From assembly GCA_902594855.1 (NCBI GenBank), contig CACJNS010000001.1, positions 1 to 64,000 on the forward strand: 64,000 nt of DNA. The letters run 5' to 3'. Made by a program: the position numbers and the translations under genes. Of this stretch, positions 1 through 9,076 are shown in pieces (within the stretch, counting starts at the first letter, position 1; each line of letters begins with the position of its first letter). Below the pieces are notes generated by a model. It was not told where the DNA came from. It was given only the letters and a program-made list of their open reading frames with translations, and made no database searches. The DNA is from an uncultured SAR86 cluster bacterium. Its GTDB lineage: Bacteria; Pseudomonadota; Gammaproteobacteria; Magnimaribacterales; AG-339-G14.

Positions 1-29
1 AATAAAAAAGAGGATAATTAAATACTTTT

Positions 30-863
30 TCATAGTTTTTTAAGTAACAAAGAAAAATCGATAGATTTGATGTTTTTCGTTAATTCTCCAAGTGAAATAA
101 AGTGAATATTTAATTTTGATACTTCTTTGAACTGTTGCATGTCCAAAATACCAGATACCTCTATCTTTGATCTATTTCCAACTATATCTATACCCTTTTT
201 TATGTCTTCAATTGAAAAGTTATCAAACATAATAACATCTGGAAAATGATTTAAAGCTGGCTCGATCTTATTTAGCGTATCAACTTCGATTTCCAAAAAT
301 TTACCTCTATCTATGTCATCCAGCACTAATTCATCCAAGCTATTAAACATTGATATGTGATTTTCTTTAATCATTAGTGCATCATATAATCCAAACCTAT
401 GGTTGCGTGCTCCTCCTATTTTGGTTGCATATTTCTGAGAATATCGAAGACCAGGTATTGTTTTTCTTGTATCCAATAAATCAATCTTTTTATTTTGCAA
501 AAGATTAACTTTTATTTGAGTGTTGGTTGAAATTCCAGATAAAAATTGAACAAAATTGATTGCAGTTCTTTCTGATTTAAGAATTGAATTTATGTTACCT
601 TTAATTTCAACAATTTCGTCGCCATTCTTAAAAAAATCACCATCGTTGAATTTCCACTTAAATTCAATTTTTTTATCTATTTGCCTAAAAGACTCTTCAA
701 ACCAGTCTCGACCACAAAAGAGACCATCATCTTTTGCTTTCAGGAAAGCTGTTACTATTTGATCTCTAATAATTCCATCAGAAAGATCTTTATCTCCTAA
801 GTCTTCTAATAGAGCGAGTTGAACATCACTTTTATAAATCTTTTTGTGATTAAACAAAATCAA
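30..863 (-). CDS. nadC: Nicotinate-nucleotide pyrophosphorylase (quinolinate phosphoribosyltransferase)
   Basis: Cytoplasmic enzyme that turns quinolinate and PRPP into nicotinate mononucleotide, the third step of de novo NAD synthesis. The hallmark block LDTRKT...GLR...K near residues 130-145, followed by GGARNHRFGLYDALMIKENH, is intact, and the C-terminal barrel ends in VSGILD and FISLGELT. Length (277 aa) is normal. It follows nadA with a 14-nt overlap, so the two are surely co-transcribed. No ATG is available: the start is TTG at 863, with another TTG at 857 that sits better behind an AAGGA ribosome-binding site. Identity is very secure; the exact start is not. Confidence 0.96.
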   Translation of the reverse strand: MILFNHKKIYKSDVQLALLEDLGDKDLSDGIIRDQIVTAFLKAKDDGLFCGRDWFEESFRQIDKKIEFKWKFNDGDFFKNGDEIVEIKGNINSILKSERTAINFVQFLSGISTNTQIKVNLLQNKKIDLLDTRKTIPGLRYSQKYATKIGGARNHRFGLYDALMIKENHISMFNSLDELVLDDIDRGKFLEIEVDTLNKIEPALNHFPDVIMFDNFSIEDIKKGIDIVGNRSKIEVSGILDMQQFKEVSKLNIHFISLGELTKNIKSIDFSLLLKKL

Positions 864-1881
864 TCATCCTTTTAACTGATTTTTGAGCTTTATCTAAAAT
901 ATTTTCCTCTAATGATATTTCGTTATCTTTTTTTACCAAGGTATCTCTTAACTTAAGTAAATCATTCATACCCATCCAGGGACAATATGCACAAGAAATA
1001 CACGTAGCTCCTTTCCCAGATGAAGGAGCTTGAAAAAATTCTTTGTTTGGATTTTGCAATGTCAATTGATGAAAAATCCCTGCATCAGTTGCCACAATGA
1101 ATTTTAGGTTATCTGTTTTTTTTGCAAAATTTAAAATTTGTGAAGTAGATCCTACAAAATCTGAAATATTCAAAACTTTATCTGGACATTCTGGATGAGC
1201 CAGAATTAAAGCATCTGAATGTAAATGCTTAAGGTTCATGATTCCCTCTAATTTAAATTCTTCATGAACTACACAGGATCCATCCCATATGATCATGTCT
1301 GCACCTGTTTCTTTTTGTATGTAATTTCCTAAATGCTTATCCGGAGCCCAAATAAATTTTTTGCCTTCAGACATAAGCCTATCCATGACATCCAAGGCGA
1401 TGCTTGAAGTAACAACCCAATCTGCAATAGATTTTACTTCTGCGGAAGTATTAGCGTAAACAATAACTTCTCTATCAGGATACTGATCCTTAAGCAGTTG
1501 TATATCCTCTGCTTTACAGCCTAAATCAAGTGAGCATGTTGCTTCTAGGGTCGGCATGAGAACAGTTTTTTTTGGCGATAAAATTTTTGCAGTCTCTCCC
1601 ATGAATTTTACCCCGCAAACAACTAATGTATCTGATTCTGAATTGGCGCCAAATTTAGCCATATCTAAAGAATCGGCAACGCATCCATCAGTATCTAAAG
1701 CTAAATCTTGTATGGCTGGTTCTGTGTAGTAATGAGCTATCAATGAAGCATTATTCTTCTTCAAAAGATTTCTAATTTCTGACTGCAACTCATACTTTTC
1801 CTCGTCTTCATATCTTAATCCAGAAATTTTTTTTAAATGCTCCTGCCTTAGCGACTTGGAAATAAAATTACTACTGTCCAT
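850..1881 (-). CDS. nadA: Quinolinate synthase A
   Basis: 4Fe-4S enzyme that condenses iminoaspartate with dihydroxyacetone phosphate to quinolinate. Visible family marks are LIAHYYTEPAIQDLAL (about 47-62), GVKFMGETAKIL (about 90-101), EATCSLDLGC (about 113-122), WDGSCVVHEEF and the C-terminal CISCAYCPWMGMN cysteine block; these supply the three cluster cysteines. 343 aa is typical of the E. coli type. ATG start at 1881. It leads a nadA-nadC operon divergent from yqgE. No nadB is in the window, so the source of iminoaspartate is not visible here. Confidence 0.97.
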   Translation of the reverse strand: MDSSNFISKSLRQEHLKKISGLRYEDEEKYELQSEIRNLLKKNNASLIAHYYTEPAIQDLALDTDGCVADSLDMAKFGANSESDTLVVCGVKFMGETAKILSPKKTVLMPTLEATCSLDLGCKAEDIQLLKDQYPDREVIVYANTSAEVKSIADWVVTSSIALDVMDRLMSEGKKFIWAPDKHLGNYIQKETGADMIIWDGSCVVHEEFKLEGIMNLKHLHSDALILAHPECPDKVLNISDFVGSTSQILNFAKKTDNLKFIVATDAGIFHQLTLQNPNKEFFQAPSSGKGATCISCAYCPWMGMNDLLKLRDTLVKKDNEISLEENILDKAQKSVKRMIDFV

Positions 1882-1943
1882 GTAATTAATTGTATTTTGC
1901 TGTTCCTGCCCCCATTATAAATCAGTAATATGATTTTGAATAA

Positions 1944-2495
1944 ATGAATGATTCTTTGAGAAATAAATTCCTATATTATTCACCTGCGGAATATGAAGAT
2001 AAAGACTATTTTGCTGATTCATTAATATATGTATGTGAGAATAATGAAGAAGGATCCTTAGGTCTAATCGTCAATAGGTCAATAGATGTTCAAATTGCAG
2101 ATAATTTTTTAGATGTCAAAGAAAAGAAACATCTTAATCAGAAAATAGCTCTAGGTGGGCCAGTAGAGTCCACTTCTATCTTTGTCCTTCACACAATAGA
2201 TAAAGTTAATAAGCCCGATATTCGGATTACAAATGAGATAGGTTTTTCATCAAATAAACAGGTGATAGAAAATATCCTTAAGGGTAAGTTTCCGGATAAA
2301 TTTATAGTTTCTTTTGGATACACTGGATGGGGTCCAAATCAGCTAGAAAATGAAATAGCACAGAATGCATGGGAAATAACTGATGCCCATCAAGAAATTC
2401 TTTTTGATACGCCAAATAATTTAAAAATTAATAAATTATCTGAAGTTAATGGTTTTGATCCTAGAATAATTAATCAAACTCAAGGTAGTTCATGA
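1944..2495 (+). CDS. yqgE: YqgE/AlgH family protein (UPF0301)
   Basis: Conserved proteobacterial protein of poorly defined role (DUF179). The N-terminal SLGLIVNRS motif (about 38-46), the central GGPV turn and the FGYTGWGPNQLENEI segment are the family signature. It has 183 aa and no signal peptide or membrane span, so it is cytoplasmic. The stop codon overlaps the next start as ATGA, tying it to the following thiol-redox genes. In many Gammaproteobacteria yqgE is followed by yqgF and pyrB; here yqgF is absent and pyrB lies about 3 kb on. Function cannot be inferred from sequence alone. Confidence 0.9.
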   Translation: MNDSLRNKFLYYSPAEYEDKDYFADSLIYVCENNEEGSLGLIVNRSIDVQIADNFLDVKEKKHLNQKIALGGPVESTSIFVLHTIDKVNKPDIRITNEIGFSSNKQVIENILKGKFPDKFIVSFGYTGWGPNQLENEIAQNAWEITDAHQEILFDTPNNLKINKLSEVNGFDPRIINQTQGSS

Positions 2496-4495
2496 AATTA
2501 AAATTTTTCATTCTAATTTCGCTTTTCTTCAGTTTGCTTACTCAGGCAAAACTATCCATAAATGACAGCCATTCAAAACTAAATTTCTACCCTGAGAGTA
2601 TTGAAATTAACGCCAATTCAGAAAATATATTAACTATAGAAATTAGTATGGATAAAGGTTGGCATACTTATTGGATCAATCCAGGGGACTCAGGTGATCC
2701 TGCTGAGTTTGAATGGGAACTTCCTGAGGGATTTCAAATGAGTGGACCCATATGGCCAAGTCCGGACAAAATTCCTTTCCCACCTTTAATGACCTATGGC
2801 TTTGATGATCAAGTAATTTTGCCTTTTATTCTTAAAACTCCAAAAATCATTCCCAAACAATTCGAAATAGGTCTAAAAGCAAATTGGCTTGTTTGCAAAG
2901 AAATATGCATACCTCAATCTGGATCAGGGAAAATCAAATTCCCCTATCAAAATGTAAATTCTCTGAGCAACGACCAATTAAAAGCAATTAAAACGCGAAC
3001 CGTCCAAAAGATAAACCTTAAAAACTTTAAAGTTATTTCCGATAAGAGTTTTGAGACATTCAATTTATCTTTTGACTATCCATCAAATATTTATGAGTCT
3101 TATTTTTTTCCTTATGAGTATGGATTTATAAATTATGCTGAACCACAAAATTTATCGAAAACTAATAATTCTTATAATTTGGAAATTCAGAAAGCTATTG
3201 AAAACAAAGAACTTAATTTGTTATCCGGGGTTTTAAGTATTAAGACTCAAGATGGTGTTTTTAATTATGAAATCATAGGCGATAGCAAGGTCTTTCTTCA
3301 AGAAAGTAACATTAATGAAATCTCTTTTTTTACAGCTCTATTGTTTGCATTAATCGGTGGGCTTATTCTGAATTTGATGCCTTGCGTCTTTCCTGTGCTA
3401 TCTCTAAAGATATTTAACTTTATTGAAAAGTCTGATTCCCCGAAAGAAGTTAAAGCTCATGGATTAATCTTTGCATCCGGAGCAATACTCACATTTTTAT
3501 TAATTTGTAGCCTAATTTTATTATTCAAATATTTTGGAGTTCAGGTTGGCTGGGGATTTCAACTTCAATCGCCTATTTTTCTTACCTTGTTGATTTTCTT
3601 ATTTATTTTTTTATCTGGTTTTTTTATTTCTTCTCTAAATCTTAATGTGGCTTTTTCTGGTAATGCAGTTTCAGGTTCATCTGGATACTCAGGTAGTTTC
3701 TTTACAGGGTTCCTTGCTGTAATAGTAGCAACTCCTTGCACAGCTCCCTTCATGGGTTCGGCGCTTGGTTTAGCGCTGCTTCAACCTAGTTATCAAACTT
3801 ATCCAATTTTTTTGTCTTTAGCGTTAGGTTTTTGTCTCCCTTATCTTGTTCTTAGTTTTAATCCTAGGTTAATTTCATTTTTACCAAAACCAGGGCCTTG
3901 GATGGAAAATCTGAAACAATTTATGGCTTTCCCAATGGGATTGACAGCTATTTGGTTGTTCTGGATATTGTCAGCTCAGCTGAATAGATTTGACCTATCT
4001 CTAGTTTTAGTTGGATCTTTAGTCACAATTTTCATAGTTTGGCTTTCCAATCTAAAAAAATCAGAAAGACAGGTTCTAAATTATGTAAAAAATTTACTAA
4101 TTATTTTATCGATCATTTCATTAACTTTTTTTGTTCCTATGAGTTCAAGTTCTGAGGAAAGCTCAAAAGTTGAAACAATAATTGATACGAATGATTTTGA
4201 ATTTCAGAATCCTACTTTTGTAAATTTTACAGCAGACTGGTGTATTACTTGTAAGGTGAATGAGGCCAGAGTATTAAAATCTCCCACTGTTTTAGAATAT
4301 TTAAATACAAATAAAATTGATTACATTGTCTACGATTGGACTGAAAGAAATGAAAATATTTCAGCTGTTCTTGAAAGTTATGGAAGAAGCGGTGTTCCTT
4401 TGTATTTATTATTTAAAGGCGATGGAACTGATGCCATAATACTTCCAGAAATTCTTACAGAAACTATGGTTTTAAATGCTTTGAGAAAATTATGA
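2492..4495 (+). CDS. Thiol:disulfide interchange protein, DsbD/ScsB family
   Basis: Inner-membrane electron carrier that passes reducing power from cytoplasmic thioredoxin to periplasmic thiol proteins. A signal peptide (about 1-19) is followed by a DsbD-type periplasmic domain carrying the pair in WLVCKEICIP, then about eight membrane spans with the redox cysteines in LMPCVFPVL (C298) and VATPCTAPFMG (C416), and a C-terminal periplasmic thioredoxin domain with ADWCITCKVN (C584, C587). All three cysteine pairs expected for a DsbD-like relay are present. At 667 aa it is longer than E. coli DsbD (565 aa) and closer to ScsB/ DipZ-like proteins. It overlaps yqgE and the downstream redoxin by 4 nt each, so its client may be that redoxin or the Msr fusion or CcmG encoded in this window. 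Confidence 0.92.
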   Translation: MKLKFFILISLFFSLLTQAKLSINDSHSKLNFYPESIEINANSENILTIEISMDKGWHTYWINPGDSGDPAEFEWELPEGFQMSGPIWPSPDKIPFPPLMTYGFDDQVILPFILKTPKIIPKQFEIGLKANWLVCKEICIPQSGSGKIKFPYQNVNSLSNDQLKAIKTRTVQKINLKNFKVISDKSFETFNLSFDYPSNIYESYFFPYEYGFINYAEPQNLSKTNNSYNLEIQKAIENKELNLLSGVLSIKTQDGVFNYEIIGDSKVFLQESNINEISFFTALLFALIGGLILNLMPCVFPVLSLKIFNFIEKSDSPKEVKAHGLIFASGAILTFLLICSLILLFKYFGVQVGWGFQLQSPIFLTLLIFLFIFLSGFFISSLNLNVAFSGNAVSGSSGYSGSFFTGFLAVIVATPCTAPFMGSALGLALLQPSYQTYPIFLSLALGFCLPYLVLSFNPRLISFLPKPGPWMENLKQFMAFPMGLTAIWLFWILSAQLNRFDLSLVLVGSLVTIFIVWLSNLKKSERQVLNYVKNLLIILSIISLTFFVPMSSSSEESSKVETIIDTNDFEFQNPTFVNFTADWCITCKVNEARVLKSPTVLEYLNTNKIDYIVYDWTERNENISAVLESYGRSGVPLYLLFKGDGTDAIILPEILTETMVLNALRKL

Positions 4496-5073
4496 AAAAA
4501 CTTATCATTCTGCTCTTTCTTGTATCTTTAAATGTTTCAGCTTTTAATATCAATGATATAAATTTTATAAATTCAGAGGGAAAAGAGGTTGATCTTTCTC
4601 AAATAGACTCTGAAATCATTTTTGAATGGTCAAATCTAGAATGCCCCTACGTCAAAAGACATTACGGATTGAATAATATGCAAACTACTCAAAAGTTTGC
4701 CAAAAGTAAAAACGTGATTTGGATTACAGTGATTTCGTCTGCTGAAGGTAAACAAGGATATATTCAACCAAACGATGCAGTGAATACTTTTGCATCTTTT
4801 GGAAGTTTTCCTGATCATATTTTAGTTGATGAGAATGGTGACTTAGGTAAAAAATTTAATGCAAAAACCACGCCTCATATTTTCATTGCTGATAAAAATA
4901 AAAATATTGTTTATCAAGGTGCGATTGATGATGCTGGAGGTTCAAGGTTTTGGACAACGGACTTAAATCAATCTACTAATTTTGTAAAAAAAGTTATAAA
5001 TGATATTAAGTCGAACAAACCCCTGTCTGTTTCAAAAACGAGACCTTACGGTTGTTCAGTCAAATACGGATAA
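4492..5073 (+). CDS. Secreted thioredoxin-fold redoxin (AhpC/TSA-like)
   Basis: A short signal peptide (about 1-17) followed by a thioredoxin/AhpC-TSA fold. The peroxidatic-type site reads NLECPYVKRHYG (single Cys, no CxxC), the cis-Pro loop is KTTPHIF and the protein ends in RPYGCSVKYG, a C-terminal cysteine seen in this redoxin subfamily that could act as resolving Cys. Predicted to be a periplasmic peroxidase or thiol reductase. Translational coupling (ATGA) to the DsbD-like protein suggests it is recharged by that protein; this is inference. It converges on the HNH gene, with one base between the two stop codons. Confidence 0.82.
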   Translation: MKKLIILLFLVSLNVSAFNINDINFINSEGKEVDLSQIDSEIIFEWSNLECPYVKRHYGLNNMQTTQKFAKSKNVIWITVISSAEGKQGYIQPNDAVNTFASFGSFPDHILVDENGDLGKKFNAKTTPHIFIADKNKNIVYQGAIDDAGGSRFWTTDLNQSTNFVKKVINDIKSNKPLSVSKTRPYGCSVKYG

Positions 5074-5074
5074 T

Positions 5075-5587
5075 TTAGGCAACTATATACTCTCTCCACA
5101 TATCGTCTTTATATTCGATTTGAGAGTTCTGGCCTTTTAATAGTGCTTTATAACTTGGTTTTATTGCCACAGGCGAAGGATCTAAAGATTTATCCGCTTT
5201 AGCAATATTGCAATCTTTGCATGCTGTAACGACATTCTCCCAGCTCGATCCCCCTCCTTTTGATTTTGGAATTATGTGATCTATGGTTAATTCCTTTCTT
5301 TGAAAGACTTCTTTGCAATATTGGCATGTGAACATATCCCTGAGAAAGACGTTGGATCTTGAAAATTTTACGTGATTTGTATACTTGTAATATTTCCTCA
5401 ACATAATAATGCTTGGAACTTTGAGTTTCATGCTGGGTGAATGAACAAACCAATCTTGATGCTCTCTCACAATTATTACGTTTCTGGTAACGACTAACTT
5501 GATAGCAGTTTTCCAATCTACAACAGATAAAGGAAAGTAGCTTATTGGCTTTCCATTTCCATTGAGTAGCAAGCAATCCTGTGACAT
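5075..5587 (-). CDS. HNH endonuclease family protein
   Basis: 170-aa protein with a beta-beta-alpha metal HNH domain in its C-terminal half: zinc pairs C88/C91 (CQYC) and C123/C126 (CKDC) frame the catalytic IDHIIPKSKGG block (D103, H104) and WENVVTAC. The N-terminal 80 residues (VVDWKTAIKLVV, VPSIIMLRKY) match the widespread stand-alone COG1403 HNH proteins of bacterial chromosomes. Their role is not settled; they are not normally part of restriction or mobile units, and nothing mobile is next to it. ATG start at 5587. Confidence 0.9.
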   Translation of the reverse strand: MSQDCLLLNGNGKPISYFPLSVVDWKTAIKLVVTRNVIIVREHQDWFVHSPSMKLKVPSIIMLRKYYKYTNHVKFSRSNVFLRDMFTCQYCKEVFQRKELTIDHIIPKSKGGGSSWENVVTACKDCNIAKADKSLDPSPVAIKPSYKALLKGQNSQIEYKDDMWREYIVA

Positions 5588-5678
5588 TGATTTAATATGT
5601 CATAGTCAAGAAAATTTGCAATAGTCTCATCTTGGAATATTCAAAGAATTTAAAATCTTTCAATGTTAGAATACTTTC

Positions 5679-6695
5679 ATGGAGTTTCTTGGCAATCATA
5701 TCCTCTCCATAGATCAGTTTGACAAAGACGATATCGTTAAAGTTTTTTCAATAGCTGAAAAAATGATCCCATATGCTCACCGAGAGAAAAAAACTAGAGT
5801 CCTTCAGGGAGCTATTCTCAGTAATATGTTCTTCGAAGCCAGCACAAGGACAAGAATTAGTTTTGGAAGTGCTTTCAATCTTTTAGGTGGAGAGGTAAGA
5901 GAAACTACCGGCATTGAAGCTTCCTCTCTCGCAAAAGGTGAGTCTTTATACGACACTGCCAGAGTATTGAGCGGCTATAGCGATTTAATTGTCATGAGGC
6001 ATCCTGAAAAAAATTCTGTCCAGGAATTTTCCGAGGCCTCAAGAGTTCCTGTAATCAATGCAGGAGATGGAGAAAATGAACATCCTAGTCAAGCTTTATT
6101 AGACTTATTCACCATCAAACTTGAACTGGAATCTAAAGGTAAGTCCATCGACGGAAGCAACATTGCTCTTGTTGGAGATTTAAAATTTGGAAGAGCCGTT
6201 CATTCACTCTGTAAGGCATTAAATTTATTTGAAAATATATCCTTCAACTTAATATCGCCTGAACAATTAAAACTTCCTCCTGAAATTAGACAAGGTCTAG
6301 TCTATAACGGAATGAAAATAAATGAATTCAATTCGATAGAGTCTGGTATTGGTGATGTAGATATTATTTATATCACTAGAGTTCAAGAAGAAAGATTTGA
6401 TTCTCCTGAAGAGGCTAATAAATACAAAGGCCTTCTTAAACTAAATCAAAATATCTACACCGAAAATTGTGAGCCAAATACAGTCATCATGCATCCGCTT
6501 CCAAGAGACTCTCGCCCTGATGCTAATGAGCTTGATACTGATATGAATGAAAATCCTAACCTAGCCATATACAGGCAAACGGACAATGGTCTTCTCGTTC
6601 GTATGGCTTTGATCTCTCTTATTCTTGGGATTGATCAAACTCTATCGGATTATGACGAAGATATTTCGTGGGTATCTAGCAAAAAATCTAACTGA
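5679..6695 (+). CDS. pyrB: Aspartate carbamoyltransferase catalytic subunit
   Basis: Committed step of pyrimidine synthesis: carbamoyl phosphate plus aspartate to carbamoyl aspartate. The carbamoyl phosphate site [12 protein letters not shown] (STRTR at 55-59), [48 protein letters not shown] and MHPLPR are all in place, closely matching E. coli PyrB. 338 aa is somewhat longer than E. coli (311 aa) because of a short C-terminal tail. No pyrI regulatory subunit follows; the next gene is convergent umuC, whose 3' end overlaps by 8 nt. A regulatory leader was not recognised in the 91-nt upstream gap. Confidence 0.96.
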   Translation: MEFLGNHILSIDQFDKDDIVKVFSIAEKMIPYAHREKKTRVLQGAILSNMFFEASTRTRISFGSAFNLLGGEVRETTGIEASSLAKGESLYDTARVLSGYSDLIVMRHPEKNSVQEFSEASRVPVINAGDGENEHPSQALLDLFTIKLELESKGKSIDGSNIALVGDLKFGRAVHSLCKALNLFENISFNLISPEQLKLPPEIRQGLVYNGMKINEFNSIESGIGDVDIIYITRVQEERFDSPEEANKYKGLLKLNQNIYTENCEPNTVIMHPLPRDSRPDANELDTDMNENPNLAIYRQTDNGLLVRMALISLILGIDQTLSDYDEDISWVSSKKSN

Positions 6696-7950
6696 CTTTT
6701 GGAAGATCGTTCCAAGAAGTTGTATATCTAGGTGATTGGATCTCCCTCTTCATTGACCATTTTCTCTTAATCCCCTGAGCTAAAAAATAAACCGGCGGTA
6801 ATCCCTTCTTATTTATTTTATCTATGGTATTCATGAGTTGATCGCTGTGTAAGGTCCTTTCTTTAGAGTAAAAAAAATCATACTGCTGAATTTGATCATC
6901 GTAAAAATCTGAAAGTAATATTCCTGCCTTTATATAATTAAAACCCGATCTATATATGGCTCTGAGACTCTTTTTTGCATTTTGAATAATATCTCTAGTA
7001 TCGCTAGTTGGAGCAATCAGCCTAGTTGTTCCTGAATTTCTATATTGCCGATCTTGCGCCCTGAAAGGATTTGTTCTGATAAAAACAGAAACATAAAGGC
7101 ATCTTCTATTTTCTCTCCTAAGCTTAGCTGCTGCTCGTGCTGCATAGTCGCTTACCGCCTCTTCTAAAGTTCTCAAATCATCTACCCTTTTACTAAAGGT
7201 TCGACTAACCACAATTTGTTTTTTTGCAGATGGTTGATCTTCGAGGCCAATGCAAGGTTCTCCCCTAAGTTCTCTGACTGTTTTTGCAAGAACTATGTTG
7301 AAGTTATTTCTTACATATTTTGTATCTATCATTGCAAGATCTAGGGCAGTCCTAATACCAATTTGGTTTAATCTTTTGTGAATCTTTCTGCCTACCCCCC
7401 AGACTTCTTGGACAGGCACCAAATTTAATAGTTTTTTTTGTCTTTCCGGTTTAGATAAATCCACTACTCCTTGCGTGGCTGGATAATATTTGGCTCCATA
7501 ACTTGCTATTTTAGATAAAGTTTTAGTTGGAGCGATACCTACTCTTACAGGCATTCCCGTCCATTGTTTGATTGTTTCTTTGCATTGCATTCCAAAATCC
7601 TGCAAATTTTGACAATTATTAACTCCCGTTAAATCTAGAAAGGCTTCATCAATGCTATAGATTTCTATGTTAGGAGATAGTCGCTCCAACGTTGTCATTA
7701 TGCGTGCCGATATATCGGCATAAAGCTCATAATTAGAAGAAAAGGCATAACCTCCTTTTTTGGTATAAGAAGACTCAATCTGATACCAAGGATCACACAT
7801 CTTAATGCCAAGCTTTTTAGCCTCCTTTGAGAGAGCCACTACACAGCCATCATTATTTGATAAAACGACCACTGGTTTATCTTTTAGATCTGGTCTAAAA
7901 ACTCTCTCGCAAGAAGCATAAAAACTATTGCAATCTACCAAAGCAAACAT
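6688..7950 (-). CDS. umuC: DNA polymerase V catalytic subunit UmuC
   Basis: Y-family translesion polymerase. The N-terminus [19 protein letters not shown] and the [11 protein letters not shown] block hold the first metal site, [11 protein letters not shown] the second, and [14 protein letters not shown] and [17 protein letters not shown] the fingers and helix-hairpin-helix region; the little-finger domain and a UmuC-specific tail follow. 420 aa equals the usual length (E. coli 422). It lies 7 nt downstream of umuD in one SOS operon and overlaps pyrB by 8 nt tail to tail. Confidence 0.97.
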   Translation of the reverse strand: MFALVDCNSFYASCERVFRPDLKDKPVVVLSNNDGCVVALSKEAKKLGIKMCDPWYQIESSYTKKGGYAFSSNYELYADISARIMTTLERLSPNIEIYSIDEAFLDLTGVNNCQNLQDFGMQCKETIKQWTGMPVRVGIAPTKTLSKIASYGAKYYPATQGVVDLSKPERQKKLLNLVPVQEVWGVGRKIHKRLNQIGIRTALDLAMIDTKYVRNNFNIVLAKTVRELRGEPCIGLEDQPSAKKQIVVSRTFSKRVDDLRTLEEAVSDYAARAAAKLRRENRRCLYVSVFIRTNPFRAQDRQYRNSGTTRLIAPTSDTRDIIQNAKKSLRAIYRSGFNYIKAGILLSDFYDDQIQQYDFFYSKERTLHSDQLMNTIDKINKKGLPPVYFLAQGIKRKWSMKREIQSPRYTTSWNDLPKVS

Positions 7951-7957
7951 CTCTTAA

Positions 7958-8365
7958 TCAAAATTGATTGATGGCAGCCAATACAACGCCAATTATTTCA
8001 AAATCTTCCTTTTTATCTATTTTAATGGGCGGATATTTAATATTTTCTGCGACCAGTCTAGGCTCAGGATAAAGTTGTAACCGCTTACAGGTATAGGATC
8101 CGTCGACCGAAGCGATGACTATCTTACCATCAGTTGGCTCGATACTTCGGTCGACTATTAAAATCGCATCGTTATGTATACCCACATTAATCATAGAATC
8201 GCCAGCGGCTCTTAAAAAGTAGGTTGCAGCTGAATTCTTTACCAAGTACTCATTTAAATCTATTGATCTCTCTACATAATCATCTGCAGGGCTAGGCCAA
8301 CCAACAGCAATTTTGTCATTGAAAAGAGGCAGATTTACCCTGCGCTTTTGATCTTCGGATATCAT
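7958..8365 (-). CDS. umuD: DNA polymerase V subunit UmuD (LexA-like autoprotease)
   Basis: Self-cleaving S24 peptidase-like partner of UmuC. Counted from the ATG at 8365 (135 aa): catalytic Ser57 in AAGDSMI and Lys94 in YTCKRLQL, matching E. coli Ser60 and Lys97. The cleavage region reads IAVGWPSPADDY, so the bond is Val21-Gly22 where E. coli has Cys-Gly. A TTG two codons upstream (8371) would add Met-Arg; the ATG is preferred, although neither start has a clear Shine-Dalgarno sequence. A LexA box lies 27 bp upstream. First gene of the umuDC operon. Confidence 0.95.
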   Translation of the reverse strand: MISEDQKRRVNLPLFNDKIAVGWPSPADDYVERSIDLNEYLVKNSAATYFLRAAGDSMINVGIHNDAILIVDRSIEPTDGKIVIASVDGSYTCKRLQLYPEPRLVAENIKYPPIKIDKKEDFEIIGVVLAAINQF

Positions 8366-8391
8366 TCGCAAAAATAAAAAAATAAATTAAG

Positions 8392-8411
8392 TACTGTATA
8401 AATATACAGTA
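8392..8411. promoter_or_regulatory. LexA (SOS) box controlling umuDC
   Basis: The 20-bp site TACTGTATAAATATACAGTA has two perfect 9-bp inverted arms around AA and contains CTGT-N8-ACAG, differing from the strongest known E. coli LexA operator form only in the centre. It lies 27 bp upstream of the umuD ATG and downstream of the coq7 stop, exactly where an operator for umuDC should be. It implies a gamma-proteobacterial-type LexA elsewhere in the genome. Confidence 0.93.
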
Positions 8412-8439
8412 TATTGCTTAATAATAAAAGTGGGCTTAT

Positions 8440-8955
8440 CTAGATTATTTTTGCTACTTTAACTGCAGACGAGGATCCCCATCCTACAATTTTCATCCAG
8501 AAGTTTAGAAGGAATCCAGGAGCAAACCTTTTTTTAATTGCGGACTCATTTTTATGCTCAATCTCATCATCTTGGCAAGATTGGAGAAGATTTATAAGAG
8601 CTTGGTCAGGAACATCCTGTGCCCTTAAGTATTTGAGTTGTTCTTCGTAATGATCTTCTACAAAAGACTCAACTGCTTCGATTGTTGCAAAAACTATTCT
8701 GGGTCCAAGGAGAGAAGGAAGAAAACCAAGAAGATAGCCAGCAACTTTCCAAATGCCAACTAACTTGCTTCTTTTGCTTAGCGGAAGAACTTCTTCTATC
8801 TTTCGTAAATGTTCCTTTTCTGTCTCTAAATGTCTTTTTGAAAACTCAACCAAAACCGGATCTTTAGCAATGGAGAGAATCCCTTTATAAATGTAAACAG
8901 CGCCTACTTCACCAGCATGATCAGAACGAAGAAAAGATTCGAGCAATTTATTCAT
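8440..8955 (-). CDS. coq7: 3-demethoxyubiquinol 3-hydroxylase (Coq7 diiron enzyme)
   Basis: Membrane-associated diiron monooxygenase that hydroxylates demethoxyubiquinol late in ubiquinone synthesis. Diiron ligands are visible: E16 in RSDHAGEVGAVYIYKG, E46xxH49 in ETEKEH, EAVESFVEDHY in the second half and DDEIEH near the end. The start is ATG at 8955 (171 aa); a longer reading frame to 9039 runs into the tRNA-Val and its first 14 residues are translated tRNA sequence, so it is rejected. In E. coli the step is done by the flavoprotein UbiF; Coq7 is the alternative in many marine and pathogenic Gammaproteobacteria. Confidence 0.95.
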   Translation of the reverse strand: MNKLLESFLRSDHAGEVGAVYIYKGILSIAKDPVLVEFSKRHLETEKEHLRKIEEVLPLSKRSKLVGIWKVAGYLLGFLPSLLGPRIVFATIEAVESFVEDHYEEQLKYLRAQDVPDQALINLLQSCQDDEIEHKNESAIKKRFAPGFLLNFWMKIVGWGSSSAVKVAKII

Positions 8956-8999
8956 CAAGAAATAATATCTGTAATTTGTCTTATAAGATAATTCTAAAA

Positions 9000-9076
9000 T
9001 GGTAGACACGCCCGGACTCGAACCGGGGACCCCTACCATGTCAAGGTAGTACTCTAACCAACTGAGCTACGTGTCT
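9000..9076 (-). tRNA. tRNA-Val (GAC)
   Basis: 77-nt cloverleaf including an encoded CCA. Acceptor AGACACG pairs with CGTGTCT; the D arm has GCTCAGTTGGTTAGAG; the anticodon stem CTACC/GGTAG encloses loop TTGACAT, anticodon GAC; the T arm carries GGTTCGAGTCC. It sits directly upstream of coq7 on the same strand and overlaps the last bases of the Msr gene. Confidence 0.97.

Noticed and set aside
5075..5587. HNH gene as part of a defence or mobile system
   Set aside because: It belongs to the common stand-alone chromosomal HNH family, and no methylase, toxin, integrase or intron features are nearby.
8956..9039. N-terminal extension of Coq7 up to 9039
   Set aside because: The first 14 residues are translated tRNA-Val sequence; the ATG at 8955 gives the normal family N-terminus.
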